From: Actinocorallia longicatena
Lineage (GTDB): Bacteria > Actinomycetota > Actinomycetes > Streptosporangiales > Streptosporangiaceae
Length of the DNA: 64,000 nucleotides
Direction of reading: 5' to 3'
Assembly (NCBI RefSeq): GCF_039534125.1
Contig: NZ_BAAAUV010000005.1
Location: forward strand, 248,001-312,000
Shown: positions 24,156 to 33,184 of the stretch, piece after piece
Position numbering within the stretch: the stretch's first letter is position 1
Layout: each line of letters begins with the position of its first letter
The notes under the pieces: generated by a model
Database searches by the model: none
The model's input: only the letters and a program-made list of their open reading frames with translations
What the model was told of the DNA's origin: nothing
Translations under genes and position numbers: made by a program

Positions 24156-25033
24156 GCGTCACGAAGGTGGTCATTCCCGCCGCGGGGCTGGGGACCCGGT
24201 TCCTGCCCGCGACCAAGGCCATGCCGAAGGAGATGCTGCCGGTCGTCGACAAGCCGGCCATCCAGTACGTCGTCGAGGAGGCCGTCGCGGTCGGCCTCAC
24301 CGACATCCTCATGGTCACCGGGCGGAACAAGCGGTCCCTGGAAGATCATTTCGATCGGGCGTACGAGCTGGAGGACCTGCTGCGGGCCAAGGGCGACGCG
24401 TCGCGCCTGTCCAAGGTGCGCTTCTCCACCAACCTCGCCAACGTCCACTACGTCCGTCAGGGCGATCCGCGCGGCCTCGGCCACGCCGTCGCCTGCGCCG
24501 AGCGGCACGTCGGGCGGGAGACCTTCGCGGTCATGCTCGGGGACGACCTCATCGACGAGGGCGACCCCCTGCTCGCCCGCATGATCGAGGTGCAGAAGCG
24601 GTACGGCGGGTCGGTCCTGGCGCTCATGGAGGTGCCCGCGGACCAGGCCCATCTGTACGGCTGCGCCGCCGTCGAACCGGCCGGGGGACCCGAGGTCGTC
24701 CGGGTGACCGACCTGGTCGAGAAGCCCGCGCCGGGTGAGGCGCCGAGCAATCTGGCGATCATCGGACGGTACGTCCTCGCGCCGGAGATCTTCGACGCGC
24801 TCCGCACGACCCCGCCGGGCAAGGGAGGGGAGATCCAGCTCACCGACGCGCTCAGGACCGTCGTCACGTCCCCGGGCGCGGGGCCCGTGCACGCCGTGGT
24901 CTTCCGCGGCCGCCGCTACGACACCGGCGACCGGCTCGACTACCTCAAGGCCATCGTCCGCCTGGCCGCCGACCATCCCGAGCTGGGCGAGGACTTCACC
25001 GCCTGGCTCGACGGCTTCCGCCGCGACGGCTAG
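24152..25033 (+). CDS. galU: UTP-glucose-1-phosphate uridylyltransferase
   Basis: Makes UDP-glucose from UTP and glucose-1-phosphate. 293 residues with all family motifs: nucleotide loop VIPAAGLGTRFLPATKAMPKE, MLPVVDKPAIQYVVEEA, QGDPRGLGHAV, MLGDDLID (metal Asp), VEKP, and the C-terminal RRYDTGDRLDYLKA. The GTG start overlaps the transporter ATPase stop, with GAGGAGGGGG upstream. Finding galU as the last gene of an ABC importer operon is unusual; it is normally with cell-wall sugar genes. Since the same locus holds a UDP-sugar glycosyltransferase, this copy may be a dedicated supply for that enzyme. A second housekeeping galU elsewhere in the genome would support this. Confidence 0.93.
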   Translation: MSVTKVVIPAAGLGTRFLPATKAMPKEMLPVVDKPAIQYVVEEAVAVGLTDILMVTGRNKRSLEDHFDRAYELEDLLRAKGDASRLSKVRFSTNLANVHYVRQGDPRGLGHAVACAERHVGRETFAVMLGDDLIDEGDPLLARMIEVQKRYGGSVLALMEVPADQAHLYGCAAVEPAGGPEVVRVTDLVEKPAPGEAPSNLAIIGRYVLAPEIFDALRTTPPGKGGEIQLTDALRTVVTSPGAGPVHAVVFRGRRYDTGDRLDYLKAIVRLAADHPELGEDFTAWLDGFRRDG

Positions 25034-25082
25034 GAGGGTCCTGATCCACGCCCCAGGAGCCGGAGGACCCTAGACTTGGGGG

Positions 25083-28000
25083 ATGCCCATCGATCTCTGC
25101 CTGCTCGACGGTGTGCGGTGGCAGGGGCGGCCGGTGGTGGGGGAGAGGGCTCAGGCCCTGCTCGCCGTGCTGGTGCTGCACGGCAGGACCGTGAGCACCG
25201 AGCGTCTCGTCGCCGAGGTGTGGGGGGAGGACGAACCCGCCAACCCGGCCAAGGCGCTCCAGGTGCTGGTGTCCAGGACCCGGGCCGTCGTCGGTGCCGG
25301 GGCGCTGGTCACCGACGGCAACGGCTACCGGCTCGACCTCGTGGGCGACCGCGTCGACGCCGTCGCGCTGCGCACCCTGGCCGGACGGGCGAGGGCCCTG
25401 CTGGCCGGGGATCCTGCCGCGGCGGCGAAGGCGGCGGAGCAGGCTCTGGCGGTCGGGGCCGGGACGGCGCGTGCGGAGGGGGAGGGGCCGCTCGCCGAGG
25501 TGCGGCGGCGGGCGGAGGCCGATCTCGTGTCCGCAGGGGCGGTACTGGCCAGGGCGCGGAGCCGTGGTGGGGACCACGAGGCCGCCCTGCCCGGCCTCGA
25601 GCGGGCCGCCGGGGACCGTCCCGGGGACGAGGCGCTGCTGGCCGATCTCCTGCGCAGCGAGGCCGCGGTGCGCGGCCCCGGCGCCGCGCTGGACCGCTTC
25701 GAAGGCCACCGCGTGGAGGTGCGGGAGCGGAGCGGGTCGGATGTCGGGCCGGAGCTGAAGCGGGTCCACGGGGAACTGCTCGCGCTCGACAGCCCCGTGC
25801 GCACCGGCGTCCGCTTCGACACCACCCCGCTGCTCGGCCGCGACGACGACCTCCGGCGGGTGCGGGCGCTGCTGGCCACCGCCCGGGTGGTGGCGATCCT
25901 CGGCCCCGGCGGGCTCGGCAAGACCCGGCTCGCCCATGTCGTCGCCCGCGAGGCCCCCCAGCCGGTGGTCCACTTCGTGGAGCTGGCCGGTGTGACCGCG
26001 GCGGAGGACCTGGTCGACGAGGTCGGGTCGGCGCTGGGCGTCCGCGACTCGGTGGCGGGCCGCCGCACCCTCACCCCCCGGCAGCGCGCCGACGTCCGCT
26101 CCCGGATCGCCGCCCAGCTCGACCTCGCGCCGACCCTGCTGGTGCTCGACAACTGTGAGCACCTGGTCGGGGCCGTGGCCGACCTGGTCGCCCATCTGGT
26201 CGCGACCACCCGGGAGCTGCGGGTGCTGACCACCACGCGCGCCCCGCTGGCGATCGCCGCCGAGCGCGTCTACCCGCTGCCGCAGCTCGGCACCGGCGAC
26301 GCCGTGACGCTGTTCCGCGACCGGGCGACGGCGGCCCGGCCCGGCGTCGGGCTGCGCGAGGAGGACGTCCGCGCCGTCGTGGACCGTCTCGACGGCCTGC
26401 CTCTCGCGATCGAACTGGCCGCGGCGAAGGTCAGGGTGATGTCCCCGGCCGAGATCGCCCGTCGCCTCGACGACCGGTTCGCCCTGCTGCGCGGCGGCGA
26501 CCGCAGCGCCCCCTCGCGGCACCGGACGCTCCTCGCGGTGATCGACTGGTCCTGGAGCCTGCTGGGCGAGCGGGAGCGCCGGGCCCTGCGCCGGTTGTCG
26601 GCCTTTCCCGACGGCTTCACCTTCGACGCGGCCGAGGAGGTGCTCGGCGAAGGCGCTCTCGGCGACATCGGGGAGCTCGTCGAGCAGTCCCTGCTGACCG
26701 TCGTCGAGCGGGCGGACGGCGTCCGGTACCGCATGCTCGAGACGGTGCGCGAGTTCGGGCGGCTGCGCCTGGACGCGGAGGGCGAGACCGCCGAGGCGCG
26801 GGCCGCGTTCCGGAGGTGGGCCGTCGGCCAGGCCGACCGGTACGGCTCCCTGCTGTACTCCGCCGAGCAGTTCGAGGCGATGGACCGGCTGCGCGCGGAG
26901 GACACCAACCTCGCCGACGTCCTGCGCGAGGTGCTCGCCGAGCCCGACCCGGAGGCCGTGGTGATCCTCTTCGCCGCGCTGGGCGGCTACTGGTCGATCA
27001 GCGGCGACCATTCGCGCAGCATCGCCTTCGGCCCTGCCGTCGGCGCGGTCGTGGACGGCTGGACGCCCCCGCCGCATCTGGCCGACCGCGCCCGGATGGC
27101 CCTGAGCATCGCCCTGCTCAACTGCATGATCATCTCCTCCTCGGCGGAGATCGAGGCGCTGGCGCGTCCGCTGACGGACCTGGGCACCGACTCCGCGCAG
27201 CCGGGCGTCCGGGCCCTCGTGACCGTGCTGCTGGCCATGGTGTGGCGCCCCGAGGACGAGTGCGCGGAGCTGGCGGCGGACCCCGACCCGATGATCCGGG
27301 CGATCACGTTGCAGTGGCTCAGCCACGGCCGCGAGAACACCGGCGACCCGGCCGGTGCGATCGAGGCGGCCGAGGCGGCGCTGGAGCTCATCGGGGAGGA
27401 GAGCGGCCCCTGGCATCGCGCCATGGTGCACGCCCAGCTCTTCGGCCTGTACGAGCACGTGGGCGACAGCGCGGCGGCGGCCCGCCACGCCGCGGCCGCC
27501 CTCGCCGTGCTCGACCGCCTCGACGCGGTCGACGACGCCCTCCAGATCCGCGCGGTCCTCGCCACCGCCGCCCTCGTCGACGGCCGCCGCGACGAGGCCG
27601 CGCGGATGATCGACGAGCTGGAGGTCCGGGCGGGCCGGGCCACCCACGCCGAGATCATCTCGGTCGTCGCGGGCCGGGCCCAGCTCGCCCTCATCGACGG
27701 CGACATCCCGACCGGGCTGCGGCTGCACCGCGAGGCCGCCCAGGCCCTCGCCAACGTGCGCTTCCCCCGGGCGCCCGAGACGGGCGGCGGCGCGACGGTC
27801 CTCCACGGGGACCAGGACGTCGCCACGCCCTGGACGGCCCTCGGCGAGGCCATGGCGCTCGCGGTGTTCGCGCAGTACTCCGAGGGCGACGACGGGGCGG
27901 ACCTCTTCGCGTCGCTCAAGGTCAGGGCCCGGAACCTGTTCGGTGAGGACCGCTCGTTCCGCGACTACCCGATGGCCGGGATGGCGCTCGCCGGGCTGGG

Positions 28001-28235
28001 CATCTGGGGCCTTCTGAAGGACGCGATGCCCGCCGAGGACGCGGTGCGCCTGCTCGTCCTCGCCGACCGGTTCGCCTACAACCGGTTCACCCCGTCGCTG
28101 CAGTGGCCGGTGCTGTCGGCGCACGCCGAACGGGTCGCGCCGGGGGTCCTGGCCCGGATCGAGGCGGAGTACGGAGAACGGCGCGGCCCCGGCCTGCTGG
28201 CCGAGGCGCGTGCCGTGCTCGAGCGGATGGGGTGA
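25083..28235 (+). CDS. AfsR/SARP-like ATPase regulator with BTAD and TPR-like regions
   Basis: 1050 residues. An OmpR-type winged helix comes first (about 10-95: RAQALLAVLVLHGRTVSTERLVAEVWGEDEPANPAKALQVLVSRTRAVVG), then a BTAD helical domain (about 100-245), an NB-ARC/AAA ATPase (P-loop GPGGLGKTRL near 275, Walker B LLVLDNCEHL, GLPLAIELAAAKV), a winged helix (HRTLLAVIDWSWSLL) and a long TPR-like helical tail to about 1045. It binds direct repeats near -35 boxes as an ATP-dependent activator. No target gene or pathway is next to it, since the neighbours are a complete galU operon and a convergent exporter pair. A related but shorter-linker protein is at 61665. Confidence 0.88.
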   Translation: MPIDLCLLDGVRWQGRPVVGERAQALLAVLVLHGRTVSTERLVAEVWGEDEPANPAKALQVLVSRTRAVVGAGALVTDGNGYRLDLVGDRVDAVALRTLAGRARALLAGDPAAAAKAAEQALAVGAGTARAEGEGPLAEVRRRAEADLVSAGAVLARARSRGGDHEAALPGLERAAGDRPGDEALLADLLRSEAAVRGPGAALDRFEGHRVEVRERSGSDVGPELKRVHGELLALDSPVRTGVRFDTTPLLGRDDDLRRVRALLATARVVAILGPGGLGKTRLAHVVAREAPQPVVHFVELAGVTAAEDLVDEVGSALGVRDSVAGRRTLTPRQRADVRSRIAAQLDLAPTLLVLDNCEHLVGAVADLVAHLVATTRELRVLTTTRAPLAIAAERVYPLPQLGTGDAVTLFRDRATAARPGVGLREEDVRAVVDRLDGLPLAIELAAAKVRVMSPAEIARRLDDRFALLRGGDRSAPSRHRTLLAVIDWSWSLLGERERRALRRLSAFPDGFTFDAAEEVLGEGALGDIGELVEQSLLTVVERADGVRYRMLETVREFGRLRLDAEGETAEARAAFRRWAVGQADRYGSLLYSAEQFEAMDRLRAEDTNLADVLREVLAEPDPEAVVILFAALGGYWSISGDHSRSIAFGPAVGAVVDGWTPPPHLADRARMALSIALLNCMIISSSAEIEALARPLTDLGTDSAQPGVRALVTVLLAMVWRPEDECAELAADPDPMIRAITLQWLSHGRENTGDPAGAIEAAEAALELIGEESGPWHRAMVHAQLFGLYEHVGDSAAAARHAAAALAVLDRLDAVDDALQIRAVLATAALVDGRRDEAARMIDELEVRAGRATHAEIISVVAGRAQLALIDGDIPTGLRLHREAAQALANVRFPRAPETGGGATVLHGDQDVATPWTALGEAMALAVFAQYSEGDDGADLFASLKVRARNLFGEDRSFRDYPMAGMALAGLGIWGLLKDAMPAEDAVRLLVLADRFAYNRFTPSLQWPVLSAHAERVAPGVLARIEAEYGERRGPGLLAEARAVLERMG

Positions 28236-28241
28236 CCCGCC

Positions 28242-29084
28242 CTACATCTTGCGGGAGTAGGAGCGGACCGCCAGCGGGGCGAAGAGGGCGACGACGGCCA
28301 CGCAGCCGACGACCGCCCAGCCGACCTCGGCCGTCACGGCACCGTCGTTGAACAGGTCGCGCACGGCGGAGACGACGTGCGACACCGGGTTGATCTTCAC
28401 GAAGGTCTGGAGCCACCCCGGCAGGGTCTCGGCCGGGACGAAGGCGTTGGACAGGAACGTCAGAGGGAACATGATCATCATCGAGATGCCCTGGACGCTC
28501 TGCGCCGACCGCGCCATCGTGCCCAGCCAGGTGAAGATCCACGCCAGCGACCAGCCGGCCGCGACGGTGAGGGCGATGCCCGCCACGCAGCCGAACACCC
28601 CGCCGCCGGGACGGTAGCCGATGACCAGCCCGGTGACGAGCGTCAGCGTGGAGGCGATGAAGTAGCGGATCAGGTCGGCGACCATCGGCCCGGCCAGCGG
28701 GGCGATGCGCGCCATCGGCAGCGACTTGAAGCGGTCGAAGACGCCCTTGTCCATGTCCTCCCGCAACTGCACCCCGGTCGCCATGCAGACCGTCAGGGCC
28801 GTCTGGGCGAGGATGCCGGGGATCAGCACGGGCAGGTAGTCCGAGACGCTGCCGGAGATCGCGCCGCCGAAGATGAACGCGAACATCGCCGTGAACAGCA
28901 GCGGCTGGATGAGGACGTCGAAGAACTGCTCGGGCTTGCGGCGCATCTTCTTCAGCGCCCGCCACGCCATCGCGAAGATCTGGACCCGGGTCTCCTGGAG
29001 GGAGCTGCGGGGGGTGGTGCGGGCGGCCACGGCGGCCGCGTCGATCCGCTTGACGGCGGGAGCGGTGGGGGTCGCGACGGTCAT
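28242..29084 (-). CDS. ABC-2 type exporter permease (DrrB-like)
   Basis: 280 residues with six membrane helices and the ABC-2 signature VFDRFKSLPMARIAPLAGPMVADLIRY; the end SNAFVPAETLPGWLQTFVKINPVSHVV is typical of daunorubicin-resistance DrrB permeases. The ATG overlaps the ATPase stop by four bases. Forms an exporter with the ATPase encoded upstream; cargo is unknown and no biosynthetic cluster is adjacent. Confidence 0.9.
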   Translation of the reverse strand: MTVATPTAPAVKRIDAAAVAARTTPRSSLQETRVQIFAMAWRALKKMRRKPEQFFDVLIQPLLFTAMFAFIFGGAISGSVSDYLPVLIPGILAQTALTVCMATGVQLREDMDKGVFDRFKSLPMARIAPLAGPMVADLIRYFIASTLTLVTGLVIGYRPGGGVFGCVAGIALTVAAGWSLAWIFTWLGTMARSAQSVQGISMMIMFPLTFLSNAFVPAETLPGWLQTFVKINPVSHVVSAVRDLFNDGAVTAEVGWAVVGCVAVVALFAPLAVRSYSRKM

Positions 29085-30052
29085 CGGGCCGCCTCCTTCA
29101 GGGGTTCGTCGTCGGCGCCATGGCCGGTCAGGGTGAGGAAGACCTCGTCGAGCGTCGGCTTGTCGACGCTCACCGAGGCGATGCCGAGGCCCGCCTCCCG
29201 CAGGCCGATGAGGATGTCCGCGGCCCGGTTGGGGTCGGGGAGGGGGACGTTGACGCGGCCGGACTCCGGGGTCAGGACCGGCTCCTCGCCCAGCAGCCGC
29301 CGGACGACGTTCGCGGCGGCACCGAGATCGGCGCCGTCGGCCAGGCTGAGCTGGAGGGTCGAGTCGCCGACCTGGGTCTTCAGGGCGTCGGGGGTGTCCT
29401 CGGCGACCTTGCGGCCCCGGTCGATCACGGCCACCCGGTCGGCGAGCTGGTCGGCCTCGTCGAGGTACTGCGTGGTGAGCAGGATGGTGGAGCCGTCGGT
29501 GACGAGCTCGCGGATGGTGTCCCACATCTGGCCCCTGGTCCTCGGGTCGAGGCCCGTCGTGGGCTCGTCCAGGAAGATCAGGGGCGGCCGGGTGATCAGG
29601 CTGGAGGCCAGGTCGAGCCGGCGCCGCATGCCCCCGCTGAACTGCGCCAGCGGGCGGTCGGCCGCCTCCTGGAGCCCGAACCGGTCGAGCAGGTCGCCGG
29701 CGACGCTCCCGGCCCGGCCGCTGCTCAGGCCCTGGAGGCGGGCGAACAGCCGCAGGTTCTCCAGCGCGGTCAGGTCCTCGTCGACCGAGGCGTACTGGCC
29801 GGTCACGCCCACGAGCTGCCGGATGCGGTGCGGCTCCCGCCTGACGTCGACGCCGAAGATCTCCGCCAGGCCGCCGTCGATCGGCAGCAGGGTGGCCAGC
29901 ATCCTGAGCATGGTGGTCTTGCCCGCTCCGTTGGGGCCGAGCACCCCGAAGATCTCGCCCTGCTCGACGTGCAGGTCGATCCCGTCCACGGCCCGGAAGT
30001 CCCCGAAGTCCTTGACCAGACCCTCGGCCCGGACGGCGCTGAGGTCCGTCAC
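29081..30052 (-). CDS. ABC exporter ATPase (DrrA-like)
   Basis: 323 residues. Walker A GPNGAGKTT, signature FSGGMRRRLDLASSL, Walker B LIFLDEPTTGLD, and the C-terminal DrrA extension ending in ASVSVDKPTLDEVFLTLTG, the DrrA-type CREEM-like region. GTG 30052 is chosen because GGGGAGGAGGG lies directly upstream; an ATG at 30121 would add an unlikely 23 residues. Powers the DrrB-like permease to export hydrophobic compounds. Confidence 0.92.
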   Translation of the reverse strand: MTDLSAVRAEGLVKDFGDFRAVDGIDLHVEQGEIFGVLGPNGAGKTTMLRMLATLLPIDGGLAEIFGVDVRREPHRIRQLVGVTGQYASVDEDLTALENLRLFARLQGLSSGRAGSVAGDLLDRFGLQEAADRPLAQFSGGMRRRLDLASSLITRPPLIFLDEPTTGLDPRTRGQMWDTIRELVTDGSTILLTTQYLDEADQLADRVAVIDRGRKVAEDTPDALKTQVGDSTLQLSLADGADLGAAANVVRRLLGEEPVLTPESGRVNVPLPDPNRAADILIGLREAGLGIASVSVDKPTLDEVFLTLTGHGADDEPLKEAAR

Positions 30053-30179
30053 GATCCCTCCTCCCCTCGCCGGGACCGTCCCGGCGGATGAGAAGAGCTT
30101 CGCCCGGCCCGGCTTCACCATGGCTTCATCCCGGTTTCATGGGGAAACCGGCGGTTTCACCGGGCGGTGATCAGGGCCT

Positions 30180-30962
30180 TCAGCGGATCCCCTCGCGGCG
30201 GAGGCGGGCCGAGAGCCCGGCGGCCTGGTCCAGGAGGACCCCGGCGACGCGCTCGATCTCGCGGTCCGTCGCGGCGGCGGCCGGCATCGAGCAGCTGATC
30301 GCGTCCGTGGCGGGGATCCGGTAGGGGACCGCCGCCGACACGCAGCAGATCCCGGCGGTGTTCTCCTCCCGCTCGGTGGCGTAGCCCCGGTCGCGGGCGC
30401 GTTCCAGGTCGCGCCGCAGCGCGTCCGGGGCGGTGAGGGTGGCCTCGGTGAGCGCGGCGAGATCGCCGGGCAGGACGGCCCCGAGCTCGTCGGCCGTCAG
30501 CTCGGCCAGAAGGATCTTGCCGAGGGCGGTCGCGTGGGCGGGAAGCTGGCGGCCGATCCGGGACGTCGCCCGCGCGGGCCTGAGCACCTCGCGGGTGGCG
30601 AGGTAGATCACCCGGGCGCCGTCGAGCCGCGCGTAGTGGGCGGTGTAACCGACCTTGTCGCGCACCGCCTCGAGGGTCTGCCCCGCGAACGGCAGCGCCG
30701 GATCCCGGTCGAGATAGGCGGTGCCGCACAGCAGGGCGTTCGCGCCGACGCCGACGCACAGGCCGTCGGGGGTGGGCTCGACCCAGCCCATCGCCGTCAG
30801 CGTGCGCACGAGCTGGTGCAGGGAGGAGCGGGGATATCCGGTGCGCCGGTGGAGCTCGACCACCGACATCGGCTCGCGGTGGGCGCCGAGCAGCTCCATG
30901 ATCTCCAGCGCGCGCTGCGCCGACTTGACGAGGCCCGGCTCGCCGGCTCCCTCGGACGGCAT
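30180..30962 (-). CDS. IclR-family transcriptional regulator
   Basis: 260 residues. Winged helix at about 12-70 (SAQRALEIMELLGAHREPMSVVELHRRTGYPRSSLHQLVRTLTAMGWVE) and a C-terminal IclR effector domain with GRQLPAHATALGKILLAEL and a GICCVSAAVPY motif. ATG 30962 has GGGAGGG eight bases upstream. IclR proteins (PcaR/PcaU type) often govern aromatic-acid genes, and a thiolase/CoA-transferase operon of that type begins 1 kb away, with a LysR gene in between. A regulatory link is plausible but not shown. Confidence 0.88.
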   Translation of the reverse strand: MPSEGAGEPGLVKSAQRALEIMELLGAHREPMSVVELHRRTGYPRSSLHQLVRTLTAMGWVEPTPDGLCVGVGANALLCGTAYLDRDPALPFAGQTLEAVRDKVGYTAHYARLDGARVIYLATREVLRPARATSRIGRQLPAHATALGKILLAELTADELGAVLPGDLAALTEATLTAPDALRRDLERARDRGYATEREENTAGICCVSAAVPYRIPATDAISCSMPAAAATDREIERVAGVLLDQAAGLSARLRREGIR

Positions 30963-31014
30963 GATCCGTTCCCTCCCGGTGGTGACGGCGGCTCCGTCCA
31001 GGGGCCGCACGGCC

Positions 31015-31914
31015 TCAGCGTAGGGCCCGGCCGAGGACGATCCGCCGGGTGACCGCGACGGCGCGGGCCAGATGGGGCTCGGTGCGGTCGGTCCGGTGGG
31101 CCAGGGCCAGGCCGATCTCGGGTTCGGGCGCGTCCAGGGGACGGTAGGCGACGCCCTCCAGCGCCAGGGCCGTGACCGGCTCGGGGACCACGGCCACGCC
31201 CAGGCCGCCGGCCACCAGGGTGACCAGGGTGGAGGTCTCTCCGACCTCGTGGCGGACCCGGGGCTCGACGGCGGCGTCGCGGAACAGCCGCAGGACGATG
31301 CCGTACATCACCGACCGGCGGTCCGCCGAGTGCACGATCAGGGGGGCCTCCCGCAGGTCGGCGACGCCGATCCGGGGCAGCGCGGCCAGCGGATGGTCGG
31401 CGGGGACGGCCACGACGAGCCGGTCCCGGCGCAGCGGCAGGACCGTCAGCGAGGGGTCGGCGACCGGCGGCCGGAGCAGCGCCAGGTCGATCTCGCCGGA
31501 GCGCAGCGCCGCCACCTGGCCGGGCACCAGCATCTCGCCGCGGAAGGAGAAGTCGACCCCGGGCAGCTCCAGCGACAGGCCGCGCGAGAGCGCCGGCAGC
31601 AGGCTGTAGGTCGCGGAGCCCACACAGCCGATCGACAGCCGGCCGACCGCCCCGGCGGCGACCCGGCGGGCCTCGTGGGAGGCCTCGTCGACCTCGCCGA
31701 GGATCCGGCGCGCCCTGGCCAGGTAGGCGCGGCCGGCGTCGGTGAGATCGACCCGGCGGGTCGTGCGGCGCAACAGCTCGACGCCCAGTTCGGCCTCCAG
31801 CCTGCGGACGGCCTGCGACAGGGGCGGCTGGGCCATGTGGAGGCGCTCGGCGGCCCGGCCGAAATGAAGTTCCTCGGCGACGGCCACGAAGTACCGCAGA
31901 TGACGAAGATCCAT
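31015..31914 (-). CDS. LysR-family transcriptional regulator
   Basis: 299 residues. N-terminal winged helix MDLRHLRYFVAVAEELHFGRAAERLHMAQPPLSQAVRRLEAELGVELL and a periplasmic-binding-like effector domain (VGRLSIGCVGSATYSLLPAL, VAALRSGEIDLALLRPP, TLVTLVAGGLGVAVVPE). The helix and binding domain resemble CatR/BenM-type regulators that respond to muconate or beta-ketoadipate intermediates. Divergent from the thiolase operon with a dyad at 31960-31979 between them, the classic LysR layout. Likely activator of that operon. Confidence 0.9.
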   Translation of the reverse strand: MDLRHLRYFVAVAEELHFGRAAERLHMAQPPLSQAVRRLEAELGVELLRRTTRRVDLTDAGRAYLARARRILGEVDEASHEARRVAAGAVGRLSIGCVGSATYSLLPALSRGLSLELPGVDFSFRGEMLVPGQVAALRSGEIDLALLRPPVADPSLTVLPLRRDRLVVAVPADHPLAALPRIGVADLREAPLIVHSADRRSVMYGIVLRLFRDAAVEPRVRHEVGETSTLVTLVAGGLGVAVVPEPVTALALEGVAYRPLDAPEPEIGLALAHRTDRTEPHLARAVAVTRRIVLGRALR

Positions 31915-31959
31915 GTCGGCGGAGGATCCATATCGGCAGGGTCTCAATGGGGTCGGATA

Positions 31960-31979
31960 TTGATACTTCACTGTATCAA
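31960..31979. promoter_or_regulatory. LysR-type binding dyad TTGATAC-N6-GTATCAA
   Basis: Perfect 7-bp arms, 24 bases before the thiolase start and 46 bases before the divergent LysR start. It contains the T-N11-A pattern expected of LysR sites (for instance the T and A within the inner arms). Confidence 0.6.
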
Positions 31980-32002
31980 GACGGCTCACTAGCCTCGGAA
32001 TC

Positions 32003-33184
32003 ATGAGCTCCTATCTCTACTCCGCCGTCCGGACCCCGTTCGGCCGGTTCAACGGCGCCCTGGCGGCCGTGCGGCCGGACGACCTCGCGGCCGGGGTCAT
32101 CACCGCGCTCCTGGACCGGGTGCCGGGCCTGGACCCGGCCGCCGTCGGCGAGGTCGTCTGGGGCAACGCCAACGGCGCGGGGGAGGAGAACCGCAACGTC
32201 GCCCGCATGGCGGCGCTCCTGGCCGGGCTGCCCACCAGCGTTCCGGGCACGACCGTCAACCGGCTGTGCGGCTCCAGCCTGGAGGCGGCGATGGCCGGCT
32301 CCCGCCTGATCGAGACGGGCGACGCCGACGTGGTCCTGGCCGGCGGCGTCGAGTCGATGACCCGGGCCCCGTGGGTGCTGCCCAAGCCCGCCAAGGGCTT
32401 CCCGCCCGGCGACCTCGCCGCGGTCTCGACGACCCTCGGCTGGCGGCTGGTGAACCCGCGGATGCCGCGCGAGTGGACGGTCTCCCTCGGCGAGGCCAAC
32501 GAGAGCCTGGGGGAGAAGTACTCCGTCGGCCGGGACCGCCAGGACGCCTTCGCCCTGCGCTCCCACCGGCTGGCGGCCGCGGCCTGGGACGAGGGCTTCT
32601 ACGACGGCCTGGTCGTCCCCACCGGGGGGCTGGCCCGCGACGAGGGCGTCCGGGCGGACTCCTCGATCGAGAAGCTGGCCGGGCTCAAGCCGAGCTTCCG
32701 CGCCGAGGGGACGATCACGGCGGGCAACGCCTCCCCGCTGAGCGACGGCGCCGCCGCCCTGCTGCTCGGTTCCGAGGCCGCCGCCGGCCGGATCGGGGCG
32801 GAGCCCCTCGCCCGCGTCGCCGGGCGCGGCACGTTCGCCCTCGACCCGCAGGATTTCGGCTACGCCCCGGTCGAGGCCGCCAACAGGGCCCTGGCCAGGG
32901 CCGGGATCGGCTGGGACCGGGTCGGCGCGGTCGAGCTCAACGAGGCCTTCGCGGTCCAGTCGCTGGTCTGCGTCGACGCCTGGGGCATCGACCCGGAGAT
33001 CGTCAACACCCGGGGCGGCGCGATCGCGCTCGGCCATCCGCTGGGGGCCAGCGGCGCCCGGATCCTCGGCACCCTCGCCAAGGTGCTGCGTGAGCGCGGC
33101 GAACGCTGGGGCGTCGCCGCGATCTGCATCGGCGTCGGGCAGGGACTGGCCGTCGTCCTGGAGAACACCGGGGTGGGGGCATGA
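32003..33184 (+). CDS. Thiolase, beta-ketoadipyl-CoA type
   Basis: 393 residues. Catalytic Cys in NRLCGSS (C89), His in GGAIALGHPLGASGAR (about 349) and second Cys in ICIGVGQG (about 379) are all present. The start MSSYLYSAVRTPFGRFNGALA and ESMTRAPWVLPK recall PcaF/PaaJ. With the next two genes it forms the last two steps of the beta-ketoadipate pathway: succinyl-CoA transfer to beta-ketoadipate, then cleavage to succinyl-CoA + acetyl-CoA. Ring-cleavage genes are not in the window, so acetoacetyl-CoA use is an alternative. Activated, presumably, by the divergent LysR protein. Confidence 0.85.
   Translation: MSSYLYSAVRTPFGRFNGALAAVRPDDLAAGVITALLDRVPGLDPAAVGEVVWGNANGAGEENRNVARMAALLAGLPTSVPGTTVNRLCGSSLEAAMAGSRLIETGDADVVLAGGVESMTRAPWVLPKPAKGFPPGDLAAVSTTLGWRLVNPRMPREWTVSLGEANESLGEKYSVGRDRQDAFALRSHRLAAAAWDEGFYDGLVVPTGGLARDEGVRADSSIEKLAGLKPSFRAEGTITAGNASPLSDGAAALLLGSEAAAGRIGAEPLARVAGRGTFALDPQDFGYAPVEAANRALARAGIGWDRVGAVELNEAFAVQSLVCVDAWGIDPEIVNTRGGAIALGHPLGASGARILGTLAKVLRERGERWGVAAICIGVGQGLAVVLENTGVGA

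Noticed and set aside
24340..24360. GAAGATCATTTCG inside galU as a further operator copy
   Set aside because: It lies within a conserved coding stretch (LEDHFDRAYELED) and lacks the full arms.
24996..28124. A 1042-residue open frame on the - strand opposite the AfsR-like gene
   Set aside because: It is made of Arg/Gly/Gln-rich shadow sequence with no domain; the + strand protein has complete WH-BTAD-NBARC-TPR structure.
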